Assembly (NCBI GenBank): GCA_022592445.1
Contig: JABYQR010000206.1
Span: 1-64,000 of the forward strand
Direction: 5' to 3'
Length of the DNA stretch: 64,000 nt
Source of the DNA: Cytidiella melzeri
Lineage: Eukaryota > Basidiomycota > Agaricomycetes > Polyporales > Irpicaceae
The notes beneath the pieces were generated by a model. That model was not told the DNA's origin. It searched no databases and was given only the letters and a program-made list of their open reading frames with translations. This document shows positions 35,201 to 47,456 of the stretch, piece after piece. The position numbers and the translations under genes are program-made. The stretch's first letter is position 1. Each line of letters begins with the position of its first letter.

Positions 35201-37144
35201 CAATAATAAATGGCAGCATGTATGTAGCCGAATCTAAAAAACTCAAAGATCGCAGTTCGGTTTTTTTGCAATGCATTGCAAAAATGTTTCACCTTGGAAA
35301 TTTGGTTTGGGACCGCCGGGTCGCGTCGCTGTATGAGTAAGCAATATTCAACCGATAAATCGGGAATGAATTCGAATGACACTGTACATATGCAGGCTTA
35401 CTACAATCAATGTATAAATTCTCTTCAAGCCGAAATTGTATAGCGTACGCGTGTTTCATTGTCTCTGCCTTTTGATTCTTTCGAGTTCCCTTATCACTAC
35501 CCTTGGCTGTCTCCCTATAGCTGCTGCTTGCTTGTGGAGAGTTGTGGTACGGCAGGGTCATTCGAACATCGCCCGGGGGGTCCTACTGTTATCCTTCTCT
35601 TCGACTTCATACGCGGACTCGGATGAGTTTACGCGCAAGGTGAGCACGAGAGTTAAGAATGTTAACTGTACCAAACCAAAGATATAAATCCTCTTTCAGT
35701 CTTCCCAACCCTGGCAACTCCTCACTCGGATGTTTCATCATGCGCATAGGCGTTTGCGTGGCACATCGTATCGCCATAGTAGCTCTTCAAACCTTAATGC
35801 AAACGACGTCCGAGACGTTTGCAATCAACTCAACGCGCAACAACAAAAACTACCCTCCGCTCATCCAAACCTTGCATATACAGTAGCCTACAAGTAATGT
35901 ATGTAAAACCACGACCAACACTGTGCTCGTCGAAGCAGAAACATCAGTGCAACCGCCACCCCAAGCCTACTAGCCTGTCACACACACCACGCCCCACCAC
36001 ATACCAACCCACCACGTAACGTATCATTTTTTCCCGACAGTGGGCGCACACACGAAAAATTAAAAAACGTTAAATCCCTTTCCATCTACTGCATGTATGT
36101 ATAGGGAAGTGAATCATGGAAGGAATGCTATTCTACTACTACTACTACTTAGTGACCTGCAGCTGGGTGGGCTGGATTTGGGCAATGGGAAAAACGCCAG
36201 CAGCTTGGTGGCGTAAAGCGTATATAAACGCAGGCGCGCCATTTTTTCTGTCACTCACTGTGGCACGCCAGGCTATAGATCTGAGCGCTGGGCACAAAGG
36301 GAGAACGACGATGCTTGAAGCTTTGAAGAGGCACCCCGCCGTGGTGAACGACATATTTTGTTATTTGGTTATTAAGAATGCACACTGCGACTCTCTGTAC
36401 ATGTATTATCGTTCAACGTTGCGAACCGCTACCATGACCGGGTTATTTATACAATCACTTTACGAGCTGGTGAGAGTAGCGGTTTTATTGATTTTTTGCA
36501 GACCATCGTTCAACTTCTTCCCGAATGACGAATAAGTAAATGGTAGCTCAATTTTGATGGGCGTCGGTCAACGAAAGTACACATCCTCAATCAAAAAAAG
36601 TTGAACAGCTTTCTTAACTTGATGTATCACTTTGCAGTGAGGCATGTGAGGACTCTCAGCACCGCAGTCTAAGAGATCAGTGCGGCCACGAGTACGTTTG
36701 CCCATCAAACGGTCAAACAGGATTCACAAATGCGGAGGGATCTCGCTACACTACAACAAGACATGCAGTTGATGGACAGGATACGCGACGTAAATGATTT
36801 CAGGATGCAGTGCCGCTGCTGCTTGATGATTGTGAAAGTTCAAAATGAACAAAACACGAAAAACGCACGGCACCAATTCTCCACATGTACATATGTATTC
36901 TTCCCTGCATTAGATTGAGAAAGCGTAAGAGAGAGAGAAGAAAAAAAAACCAAAAACTAGAACAGAAAAAACAAGATGCCATCACAAAAGAACAAAGAAA
37001 GAAAAAACACACATCGGTAGTACTGTAATCCTACAACCTCACCATAGTTCTCTCTTCGCCCTACTCATCATAGACTAAAGGCGCTTCGCTTCTCCTCCTC
37101 CTCCTCCACAAAAAAAGCCTAGACCACGAAGCCACAAGCCACGA
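32222..37144. other. Long gene-poor region upstream of transcription factor copy 2
   Basis: About 4.9 kb without a gene I can support. It includes T-rich and C-rich stretches after 32640, and several open frames of 60-140 codons without family signatures (for example 36116-36535 plus and 34192-33971 minus). There is also a TATGTATGTATGTA run near 35018 and A-rich sequence at 36935-37010. Copy 1 likewise has a long empty upstream region. Long promoters, 5' UTR introns or non-coding RNAs are possible. Confidence 0.4.
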
Positions 37145-39206
37145 TCAAGCTTCCTGAGAAACAGCAGACGCACTGCCTCCTCCCCCGCCACCGCTCGATA
37201 TAGCAGGGATCGTCGGATGCGATAAGAAGCTCCCGGCCCCGCTCAAACTGAGCCTTCGTGCGAACGAGTCACGACGTCGATGTCCACTGCCGCCCCCCGC
37301 ACCTGTGGACGACCCAACAAGCGTGTGAGAGCTTCCGGGGCCGGAAGAGGATGAAGTAGAGGCCCCGTGAATCGTTGGACCTCCTCCACCTCCTCCTCCT
37401 TGCTCAGACACAGAAGGCAAAGACACCGATGCTGACGCTGTAGTCTTCCAAATTGCAGGAGCAGGAGGCACTGCGACGGCGGCAGTAGTGAAACTGGGTG
37501 GATTGGCAGGTGTGTTCTGCGAGGGAAGCGGGGCAGGGAGAGAATGAGATTGCGATGGGCCACCGTGGGTGTGGACAGCCGCCGAATCTCCCGGAACGAC
37601 CGATCGTCGAGCGATGAGCGCCCGAATGGCACTGAGCCACTTGATCTCTTCCTCCTCGCTCGGTGCACAGACGAGCAGCGTTCGCTTGGTGGAAACGATC
37701 TTGAACGTGTGTTTGCCTTCTCCGCCGTCGTGTTCGTCCCCGTCTTTGGAAGAGTGATGCGGCGGCGATAGGGCAAGGGCAGGCTGCGCAGGTCGTGCAG
37801 GCAGAGCGTATTCGAGAGCGTCTAGAACTTGCGCCAAGGGGATGGATCTGTGAGGCTTGGTGTCCTGGAAGATGACGGTGGAAGACGAATCACGAAAGCG
37901 ATGAAGGGGAGAACAAAGGGAGCGATGCCATGAACACGCAGGGCAAGTAGGGAAGCGCACGGGACAAGTAGACACAAGGGCAGGCACGTCAGCGATTCAT
38001 TGAACTCTATCTGCACGAGGAGGACTAGAACGCACCATGTGGCTCCGCGAATACACAAGCTTGTCACCGGTAAGAACAAACCAGCGGTTATGCCAAATAT
38101 GTCGTCGTGAGCCGCACTTCATCAGGTATCCGGATAGAATAACTTTCGAGGTATCAATGGACCCCGGTTGTTTGGAGGGTGAGGCGATGTCGGATGCAGC
38201 TGCTGGAATGGCATGTGGGATCTTAGGAGTAGGCCGGGGCATGCTCGACGAAGCATCGTCTGATTCGGACGACGTCAGGTGGTGATTATACGGCGAATGG
38301 GACATGGAAGGCGAGGCTGGAGGTGCAGTCTGTTGCTGTTGCTGGTAGGAGTGGCGTTGGGAAACAGTCCTGGGTATCGGTATCGGGGCGGTAACCGAGC
38401 TTTGTGTGGATGTCGCCTGCAGACTTGTCCGGGCATCGGTGATGGCTTTTACCCATTCCGTCACGTCCTGCGGCGAGCCGGCTTGCAGATAGAAAGTTCG
38501 CGTAGGCGATACCAAGACGAACGTGTTCTCGTGCTTCTTGAGTTGCACGAATGTGGATGAATGTATCTCGGAAAGTTCAAGGAGGCGGAGGAGCTTGTAC
38601 TCTGCCGATGTTTTGTAAAAGGCTAAATGAGCAGGCCGTAATACAAACCATCGTTTCTTCCAGGTCTGCCGCAATGATTCGCAGCGATATCGTCACCAAT
38701 GAGCGCATGGTCTGGAAGAGCGGGCACACGAGTAGCTACACACCTTGCGCCGTTCTCCCTTCTTCCACAGGTAGCCAGTTTTTAGCACAGTTTCATCATG
38801 GGATCCTCTGGGCCGTCCAGCCGTTTGCGTTTTCCAGCCGTCCTCCTCGTCCTCCTCGTCCTCTTCAGACTCCTCTCCGCTGCTTCTTCTTTCGGCTATA
38901 ACTTGTAGTGGTGGATGTGTGAGACTGCCGACGCCATGGGATAGACTGATGGGTGTTAGAGGCGGAACAGAATGGTTCTCTGGCGATAACACTGAGTCTG
39001 AGTCGGACTCGGTGCCCGAGATGGGCGCGGTAGTAACAGCTGGCTTCTGTAAACGATGGTATGCATGAGAATGCTACGTAGGCATCAAGAGAAAGGTCAT
39101 AGTTGACCTTTGGCACCGGCCTAGCCGCTGAATGCACCGAGAGCTTGCGAGTTACCTCTTGATGTGAAGGCGGAGGTGCTGAACGCGATGCGGTTGCAGG
39201 GGACAT
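37145..39206 (-). CDS. Tandem PH-domain protein
   Basis: Four exons (39206-39108, 39046-38744, 38665-38036, 37864-37145) give 583 aa in phase; introns are 61, 78 and 171 bp. The first pleckstrin-homology domain (about residues 117-215) has TGYLWKKGERRKTWKKRWFVLR, LELSEIHSSTFVQL, NTFVLVSPTRTFYLQAG and the closing Trp helix DVTEWVKAITDA. The second (about 310-440) has LSGYLMKCGSRRHIWHNRWFVL, HTFKIVSTKRTLLVC and EEEIKWLSAIRALI, with an inserted loop. PH domains bind phosphoinositides or proteins at membranes, so a membrane-adaptor role is inferred. The N-terminus carries an acidic Ser/Glu/Asp stretch, and the C-terminus is Gly/Ser/Pro-rich. The first Met in frame (39206) gives MSPATASRSAPPPSHQEV. 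It is divergent from the acyl-CoA-binding protein gene. Confidence 0.85.
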
Positions 39207-39725
39207 GTTGTGGTAGTAGAGGTTGTTGAAGTTGGAGCTGCCTTCACTGCGGCAGTGCAGCGCAGGAGCCTGTGTAGACTGGTCAGAGAAGCTTAGATGT
39301 TGCACTCGATGATGATCAGGTTTGAGGTGGATTGAGGCGGAGCGTGTTCGGAGTTTCTACCGAAAACCAGAGCGAGCTGCAATGGAAGCCGACTAACAGA
39401 GTCGGCGGTGGTAGTGATTGCGCAGATCGTCGCTGGAATTGTTGCTTGGAAGTGAGCACGTCGTGGACGAGTTCGAAAGGAAAGACGTAGACGGCGAGGC
39501 GAAATTTAAGCGCGCCGCCATCACAACTTGATACGGCCAATGTCGACGTTCACACAACACTCGCAGTCAATGGTATGAAGCGAACAGCAGTGTCCCCAAT
39601 AGACTGGTGTTTGCCTGCAGGAACTGTCTCAATACTACTTCTAGTCGTCGAGTCCAGTGAGTAACAGCTAACATAGACGGAGTTTGCCGCCCCAAGGAGA
39701 TGGCGATGGCGATTTGGGATTCGCG

Positions 39726-39733
39726 TATATAAA
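39726..39733 (+). promoter_or_regulatory. TATA box of the acyl-CoA-binding protein gene
   Basis: TATATAAA lies 42 bp before the ATG, within the 568-bp region shared with the divergent PH-domain gene. The short distance implies a very short 5' UTR. Confidence 0.6.
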
Positions 39734-39774
39734 CCAGCGACCACCGCAACCTCCATCGTCCTGCAATATCCACC

Positions 39775-40406
39775 ATGTCTGAGGCAAAGTTCACCAAAGC
39801 TGCTGAGATTATCCAGAATCTTCCCAAGGATGGCCCTGTCAAGCCAACTCAGGAGGACCAGCTTTTCGTAAGAAGTTCGCTCATGCATCAGGAGATCTAC
39901 TGCTCACTATCCCTCAAGTTTTACAGTCATTTCAAGCAAGGTATGCGCTCGCCAAGGAATGCATCCACATTGTATGCTAATCCACATCGGACAGCGACTG
40001 TTGGAGACGTCAACACTACACGCCCTGGTATGCTTGACTTCGTAGGAAAGGCCAAATGGTGAGTTGTCCTGACCGCTGAGAATCGGATGGCTTCCTCTAG
40101 CCTATCTTGGGCGCGATTGCCTCGGGCGTAGTCTAGTCATCGCAGCGCCGTATGCGCCCCCGATCTATGCGTGATGTTGTTGCTGACTTTGAATTCTATA
40201 GGGATGCCTGGAAGAAACTCGAGGGCACTTCCAAGGAGGATGCTCGTGCGGCGTACGTGAGCAGATTGCTAGAGGTTAGTAATGCGAGGCTTCTTTCATT
40301 ACAAAGGATATGTGTTCACTAAGCTCACTTGGCTCTCCAGCTTCTCAAGGGTGTTGATGACGCGGAAACGAAGAAGTATCTCGAAGAGCTTGAGGCCACG
40401 GCCTGA
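39775..40406 (+). CDS. ACB1: Acyl-CoA-binding protein
   Basis: Five exons (39775-39867, 39919-39940, 39995-40058, 40202-40274, 40341-40406) encode 105 aa. The fold is the small four-helix ACBP that carries medium- and long-chain acyl-CoA esters in the cytosol. Signatures are [62 protein letters not shown] and a C-terminal helix ending [11 protein letters not shown]. The FYSHFKQATVGD stretch is made from a 22-nt exon, and the KWDAW motif is split inside its first Trp codon. Compared with yeast Acb1 (87 aa), it has a slightly longer C-terminus. No targeting signal is seen. Confidence 0.96.
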
Positions 40407-41823
40407 GTACGTTTGCGGGCTAAACCACGAAGAAGATTGCTGCGCCATGCGTTGTACAATAATATATCCACACCATGCACTTTTGACATGCAATCTTTCT
40501 GTGCGGCGCCGGCTTTGTATCAGTGCAACCTTGCGTACGCTATGTCCTTCAACGGGTGCTGCACTCGACCGATGCATGCTGACAGGACTTCGCGCTAACT
40601 GGATTTGAAGATCGTCAACGGTGTCGCCACGGACTTGGTCGTGACGGCATTCCGCAAACATATCATCGTTTGAATGATTGTGCGGGTTGCCAACTTCCTT
40701 CTAGTTCGTGTCGCAGGGCGTGCTCAACATCTATCACAGTGCCCCCAAGTCCAAAGTCCATCGCTGAAACTGCGTACGATGTCAGCGGTTTGATGCGCAC
40801 GAAGGCACAGAGGCGCTCGCTCTATCACTTCGCAGGCAGTGCTCCATACAGTTCTCATGTTGGAGGAGCGACTTGAGCTTCGCAAGCGCTCCGACCGGGG
40901 TGAACGCCCTAGGTGGAAAGAAAGATGAAGACGTTCTTCCACAAGCTCGAGTGCTGACTCAGGTCGTTTCGGGTCGGGCATTGAGTCCAAGAACGTCAGC
41001 GTAGTCAGCCATCACACAGAATTGGCAAGGATCTAGTGCGAAGCCGAAACCCTTTGTAACAACTTGCGAAGGTAGCGCCCATGCATGTGAAGTTTGAACG
41101 AGTGCTGCGAGCGTCCTCTCGACATCAATATGTGGTAGCGACCCCGGAACCCCGACCCCAAACGCTCGACAGAATTCACTGCAAGTCGGCGAGAGAGATC
41201 TCGCACAGAGATCGAACATCTTTCCTCGCCGCTAGCCGCCCTGTACACCTTCGAAGCTCACGGAGTTTCGGAGTCTGCACTGCGGAGAGGCGCTCTCTGC
41301 GGGTGCGTGTCCTGAGGAGGGAGAAGGTCCCACATTTGACAATGACCCCCGAGGCAGACGGAGGCGCAGTAGCAAGCAGCACAGGAAGTGTCACGGTGAT
41401 GATGTGTTGTGCCCCTGCAACCAGTAGTTCCTGTGGAATCGAGACGGGCAAGTCAGCATCCTTCGTCAGCCCTTCAAACCAGCTGCATTTGCGAGTCCTC
41501 GTAGAAAAGTGGTCTTCGGGCGAAGGTGAGAGAGTTGGGGAGATTTACAACAGAGCCAGGGCCGATGCTGCCGCCTCTGCTCGGAGATAAAACCCGGACC
41601 AAGTCGCATGTTACACATCCATCTGTGCTAAAACTAGAATGGCTCACTGGTACACTTGCCGGATAGCGTCCTAATTGGTTTTGTCGCGCAAAGCCATCCG
41701 CTACTCGAGTGTCGCCTCGGCTGGCATGTAGGACGGTGCGTGGCACAGTGGCACGTTTTACGCCGACCGAGCCCGCACATTCTACCGAGCGAACAATTTT
41801 TGGAGCTTTGTTGACAGTAGCTT

Positions 41824-41884
41824 AAATATATATTCGGGCTACCTGTAGCATTTCTTGGAGCAGATTTCCCGAATATATATATTT
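41824..41884. repeat. Inverted repeat (hairpin)
   Basis: Left arm AAATATATATTCGGG (41824-41838) is complementary to CCCGAATATATATATTT (41868-41884) apart from one extra AT, with a 29-nt loop. Confidence 0.8.
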
Positions 41885-41979
41885 GCGACTGGGGTAGGAG
41901 CTTGTAACACGGTTAGGAAAATGTTATGAGCCTATCAAGGCAATTTGCCGCGTTACCTGAGGGCGACTTGGGGTGGATG

Positions 41980-42346
41980 GTCACGGTTGGCTGTATGCAG
42001 GGTTGTCGTCGGGCATGGACAGCGGAAATGCTATCAGCCTGCTAGTTTCTAGCTTCGTCACGAAAACACACCATGTCCGTGGCGAGAGCGTGGAGGTCTA
42101 GACAAAAAAAGAGGTGGGTTCTTCTTCAGGTTAATCCTGAGTGCGGGCTTTTCTGGAGCGTATTGTTGACAGATGGTCGTGAAGTGGCTGTACGCAGGGT
42201 CGTCGTCGCGCATGGACAGCGGAAAGGCTATTAACCTGCTAGCTTCTAGCTTCGTCACGAGAGCACACGATGGCCGCTACGAGAGCGTGAATGTCTAGGT
42301 GGATAAAAGGTGAGCTCTTCTTCAGGACAATCTAACTTCCTACTTA
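41980..42346 (+). repeat. Short tandem duplication (period about 197 bp)
   Basis: 41980-42150 and 42176-42346 share GGCTGTA(T/C)GCAGGGT, GCATGGACAGCGGAAA, CTAG(T/C)TTCTAGCTTCGTCACGA, CGAGAGCGTG, GTCTAG and TCTTCTTCAGG in the same order. On the minus strand one copy opens the frame SMRDDDPAYSHFTTICQQY. That may be a remnant of coding sequence, but no gene can be assembled. Confidence 0.75.
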
Positions 42347-44924
42347 CGGGACATGGCGCGCTGATACTAGTGTTACACCTTGTTGTTAGACTGCGACTGA
42401 ATGCGAGGGTAGCTTCTACCTGAAGTCAGCAACGATGACGCGCATGGGACTGTAAGGGACAATGCGACTTGGAGCTCCACGGCGGAGAGCACTTCTAGGA
42501 GCGTGCTGTGGCAGATTTTTGTGCGTAGGATTACCCGACGTACGGGTAGCCTGCAAACGTCGGAGGGTTGTTGATTTATTGACGACCTGATTCCGGTGTC
42601 GTGGGACAGGATTTACAGCGGCGAGGACGCTGAAAGATGACATCTGGAACTGTTCTGATAAGTGTCACACGATAGACGGCGAACGCATAGCTCTTATATA
42701 ACAAACACGTTTTAATCCACTCACAGAAGAAGCGTTCAAAAAGTTTTCAGTGCTGTAGTAGTTTCGAATCGGAAGGTTACAAGAGGTATTGCAGGTCTAA
42801 TCCAAGCGTCATTTTCATGGGTCGTAAACAAAGGACGTGACACTCACTACATAAATCTCTTGCAACATGCCTACCAAAGGCCATGTCGACAAAGTGGGAA
42901 CGGTTGAAGAACCGAAAAGTTACCAAAAACGTCCATGGCGCATCATTTTGATTTGGCGTTTATTTGGACGCCCGCCCCCCTTTAATTACTAATCAACTTG
43001 AATTGACTCATTTCTCAACCACCTCAGACCACCTCAATCGTGGCTGCAGCAGTGCGGCTGTACGACCTTGTCTGCTCATTTACGATTGACTGATTCCATT
43101 ATCTATAGGGGTAGCTGGAATCTGGTAAGTTTGTGTCAATCGTCCGCGTACAAGCACAGTAATCATCTCCTGCTGACTACCACACCTACACTGACCGTGT
43201 AGGCATGCAATCCGAGCTGTAATCAATATTAATCCGATCCCTCAGCCTCGAAGGACATGAGGAAACTGTCACATCACTGACAACTGGCTTAATTGACCAC
43301 TGCCTATGCCAATTTACACAACAGCTCCGTACTCTGCGGTCCTGCACGCCCTGGCCTCGTTGTATCCTAGGACAGATCTCAATACAACGTACGCCACGCC
43401 GCGACTGCGGTCTGCCAACACTAGGAAGAGGTAGAGTCACGGTGTGGATCACTTGCCATACGGAGGCCAGATCAGCTCGCATGCCTGACGATAGCAGCTC
43501 GGTGATTGAAAGACTAGTGCAGTAAGTGACATATTACGTCTTGGACTCTTGCTTCTTCATATATTGTATTTGATCGCTTCTACAGTGCCCTCCTCGTATT
43601 AACTGTGCTCGAATTTCTAGGACGTAGCGCCACATGTTCAAGCTTTCGTAAAAACTGCGAGGACTGCTACACACAACTCTGCGGCTTCATGTCCCATTCG
43701 TGTGACCCAACACGCTAGCACATACTGTACTGGCAGGGACTGCAACGTTGCCGCAAGCAGAAAACCCTGTACGTGAGGGGTTCAATTGAATCAATTCAGG
43801 CTGAAAGTGGTACTTGCGGAGAACCCTCCGCACCCTTGTTGCTTGTTATTGAACGGCTGGACTGCGATGCGTCTCTGTGTTCTAGGCCCTCGACGAGACC
43901 ATATGCGAGATCGGAGAGGAAGGAGATTTCCTGCACTCATTGTGACCCTGTGCATACTATCCTTATTGTGAGTGTTTTTGCGTTTTAATGACGGATCATA
44001 GCTACTGATCGAAGGCTGCTCCAATTCTGCTCGAGATTAGATGCGCCGTCTGCTGCACAAGATGGAAGACTTGTTATTCTTGATTTATATTACTGAGGAT
44101 CCATGCGGTGAGTGATTCTTGCGAACTGATAATCCGGTGGTGGTGGCCCTGCTGAATGAGGACAGTCAGACCGCAGTTTGGTAAGCTCTTTTGTTGCAGG
44201 ATACGAGTGTAGGGTTGTTCGCGACAGACGGGCTGTTCGAAGTCTAGCTACATGTGTAAAGCTTTCCTCAAGATGCATCGACTCGCCGCTGCAAGAGCGA
44301 AATATATGTTCAAGACAGAGACGATGTTGGATGTATGCGTTGGAGCAATAATGTAAGTTGTTCAGTGCGCGTAATCAGGCTGTAACGTGCTTGAAGGTGT
44401 CCTACGCCGTCATTACCTACGCTAGGAGCATCATGTACAGAAATTTATGCTGCTACGTGTGCGAGTATAATTCTTGTACCAGGCGGCGAGCAAACGATTG
44501 AGTATAACTTGGTCGACTTTCCCGTGGGCGGCTTCCTCTGTAAATTGGGGAATATTATGACATCGAGACTGCAATCATTCGATGTTTCCTAATCCCACAA
44601 CTTCTGCTCACACACTGCTTCTAAATTGCCTCCGTCGCGGAAAGATCTGTCTGCTAGAGAATACTTGCGACGTCGACAATGCTGGTGCGCAGTGCGCATT
44701 AGGCAATTTCGCGGAGAACGATCACGTGCATGGGATACGACCCACAAATGGGCGCGTTATTTGTCCGTTGTTTGCCCCATGTTCGTGGAGGGGCGGGTTT
44801 CACCGCCGTGTTCATTTTGCAACTACCCATTGTGACCATTCTCATACCCCAGCTCATCTCTTTTGTTTTCCTTTCACGACCCCCCATTGACGACAACAAT
44901 CCACTTTCATTCACGAGCATCATC

Positions 44925-46990
44925 ATGTTCAAAAGCATCTTGCCCTCTAAGAAACTACCAGACCCTGACTTCTTCATGGTCACCTCCCCGACCTCACCAA
45001 CGGAGGGAGCTAAGGAAAATTACCCTGCGCTGAGCACAGCTGCTAATACAACTAAGACGCGGTCAGAGAAGCCCAAGAAGCCAAAGGGGAAGGGGTCGCC
45101 CGTCGAGCCAGTTGCAATGGAGCAAGCGTTCGACAAGTTGCTCGTGAGTCTGCACATTACACGTGTCACCGTGCCCGCGACAATTGACGCTGCCGGTCAG
45201 GATGAGCTGCAGATTCCTGACACCTTGCGGCCCAGACTGGCTACAATGGAGACCTCCGTCAAAGCGGCAATGCTCAAGTCGTCAGCGACTCTGAGCAAAG
45301 GTTCCGCTAGTGCGATGCTACCCCCTGCGACTCCGCATGGCTTGCGCAAGGCGCACAGTTCGCACTCAATAAGCTCTCTCAATTCCCTCAAACACACACC
45401 CCAGTCATCCGTGGACGACACTGACGCGATGTTCTCCCCGAAACGACCAACCATGCCTCCCCGTGGAAAGTCCCTCGACAAGGCCAAGGCTGAGTCGCCT
45501 CCTGGAGAAATAGCTAGGGGCGGGAAGGATAAGGCTGGCAAGGTTATAGCCTTGACGCCCGCCAAGTACTGCAGTCTGTTGACCGGTACATCGAGTACCC
45601 AATTGGATATTGAGGCGGTCAAGAAGTTGAGACTGATGCTACGAAACGAGTCTGCGAGGTATGTGAACGACTCGTGTTGCCAATGTCAAGACTGACGATA
45701 GCATGCAGCTGGACGGAAGAATTTGTGTGGAAAGGCGGGTATAGCGCTCTGCTTACTCGTCTCAACGAGATTCTTGAGGTAGAATGGCGCGAGGAGCAGC
45801 ACGACGATCAGCTTTTACATGAGCTGCTCCGATGTGTAAAGGCTATGTCAACCTCGGCCGTCGGCTGCGTCGCGTTAAGGAGCTGCTGCCCCACCCCATT
45901 CACGCAGCTGATCTCGCTGTTGTATTCTGACAAGAAGCCCGGAGATATTGGCACACGCCAGCTCGTAGTTGAGCTCATTCTCTTGCTCTTTGAACTCTAT
46001 CCTCTCTCTTCTCTCCCTTCCAACGGGAGCCCGGCTCACGCGTTCACTCACTCACGTTCGCGGTCTACACCTTGGGAAGCTGAGACTTCCAATGTTGCCA
46101 GCAGCTCGCTTGTCACCCTCCCTACCCCTCACGCGACGACGTTTTCTCTTGTGCGCTCATTGCTTCTGACACCTGCACCTCCGCCATCGGAAGACCCTCG
46201 CATCCCGGTGTCCCCACACACATTCATTGAAGAGCTTCATGTGCCAAGGATATACAAGGCATACCTGCAGGAGCTCTCTGACATCTGCCGTGATTATTTT
46301 TGGGTATTTTGTCATCCGAACAACACGATTTGGAACTTGGATGACACCGACGAAAACAAGGTAGAAAAACCGAGGGCACCTGGAGGGATGACCGGTGGAG
46401 TTGAGTTTGAGGCTATGTCCTACATGGTCAGTACTCTCCTTTGAAAGACTGATATTCGCGACTCAAGGGTCTTGGCTGCCACAGACGATGCACTTCAGGC
46501 TATTGAACTCGGTTGCTGCTGCTTCTCAGCAAGTGAACGTACCGAAGGAACACGAGCTTTCTCCTCACCGCCTGCATTCCGACTTGTTCATGTCAGGTAT
46601 CGATCGGATCATTGTGGTGAGCATAGGTCAGCGTCGGCACTGGCTGTAGCGAAGTCTCACGGATTGCCTTGTCAGATTGGACGAAAAGCGTCGACGACCT
46701 ACTATCCTACCCTACACCTTGAGATAGCACGGTACATCACATATGCTGTCAAAGCTGGCTACGAGATTCCTTGGTCTGTCGCAAAACTGATCGGTCCTCC
46801 GCCATCAGCCATGTGCAAACCAGGCAGCGGCAGGTCGTCGAGAGCTCAAGGATCGGCTAGGCCAGACGCAGCTGGGTCCCCAAGGAGAACTCCTGGTGCG
46901 AGCTCGCATTCTAGGAGTGCTAGTGCGCTACCGGCCACAGGACCTCAGCTACCTGTTCCTCGAAAGGTTACGCCTTTGCTGTTTGGGTAA
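44925..46990 (+). CDS. Formin-N-terminus-like GBD/FH3 protein lacking FH1/FH2
   Basis: Four exons (44925-45658, 45709-46426, 46485-46616, 46676-46990) give 632 aa in phase. The start MFKSILPSKK is followed by a Lys/Pro/Ser-rich stretch, then FDKLLVSLHI and a long armadillo-like helical region. That region includes WKGGYSALLTRLNEILEVEWREEQHDDQLLHELLRCVKAM, VELILLLFELYPLSS, FIEELHVPRIYKAYLQELSDICRDYFWVFCH and MSYMTMHFRLLNSV. This resembles the GTPase-binding and FH3 portions of diaphanous-related formins. No poly-Pro FH1 and no FH2 follow; the protein ends in a Ser/Arg-rich tail KVTPLLFG and a stop. Rho GTPase binding and a polarity role are inferred from the family. An upstream in-frame Met exists at 44730, but the ATG at 44925 has the better context and a conserved-looking start. 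Confidence 0.72.
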
Positions 46991-47456
46991 TCAAGGAAGG
47001 ATTCTGACGGCCAGGATTGGCTACATGGCTCGTACATATGACTTGTTGCGGCTGATGCTCATGATGACTTTGCTATGATTGAAATGAAACGACGACTGAA
47101 CCATGCTGTAGATCTGAGTTGACTGCTATACTATCACCCCATGCTTTCCCTATTTCTGTCCGTGTATTGTGTTTTCTTTGCTTTGACTCCCTTTGGTAGG
47201 TAACGAGTTGTTTTCTCTGGGTGCACCTGTATGTTCTTGTTCGAATTCATATGCATCACATTGGACTGAGTGAGGTCTGAGGAAAATATTGCAAGCCATC
47301 AACAGCTGAGAGGCTTTTTGCACGCGGACTCGATTGCCACTCAACGCAGCATCATCCCATGACTGCACTACCAAAATTCACATGAACGGCCCCCAAGCCA
47401 TAAAGACTGCGATGGCCTCTACAGTAAGTTGACCACTCTCCCGTCTTTGAACCAGC
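46991..47456. other. Intergenic spacer
   Basis: Lies between two plus-strand genes and should include the GMC oxidoreductase promoter. An ATG GCC TCT ACA followed by GTAAGT (47413-47430) looks like a leader exon, but splicing it to the CAG before 47456 does not reach the GMC frame. Confidence 0.45.

Larger units (their letters stand above)
40407..44924. other. Gene-poor region
   Basis: About 4.5 kb. Minus-strand frames between 41750 and 40720 are open for 80-90 codons each in different phases, without motifs I recognise; they could be remains of an old gene. The region also has an inverted repeat near 41.85 kb and a short tandem duplication near 42.1 kb (separate entries). Nothing is supported from 42.4 to 44.9 kb. 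Confidence 0.4.

Noticed and set aside
40720..41750. Possible decayed gene on the minus strand (for example a fatty-acid-synthase-like segment near LLVAGAQHIITVT)
   Set aside because: The match is a dozen residues and the neighbouring frames do not continue it.
44730..44924. Upstream in-frame start for the formin-like protein
   Set aside because: The extra residues are hydrophobic and lie in promoter-like sequence. The ATG at 44925 starts a charged N-terminus typical of the family.
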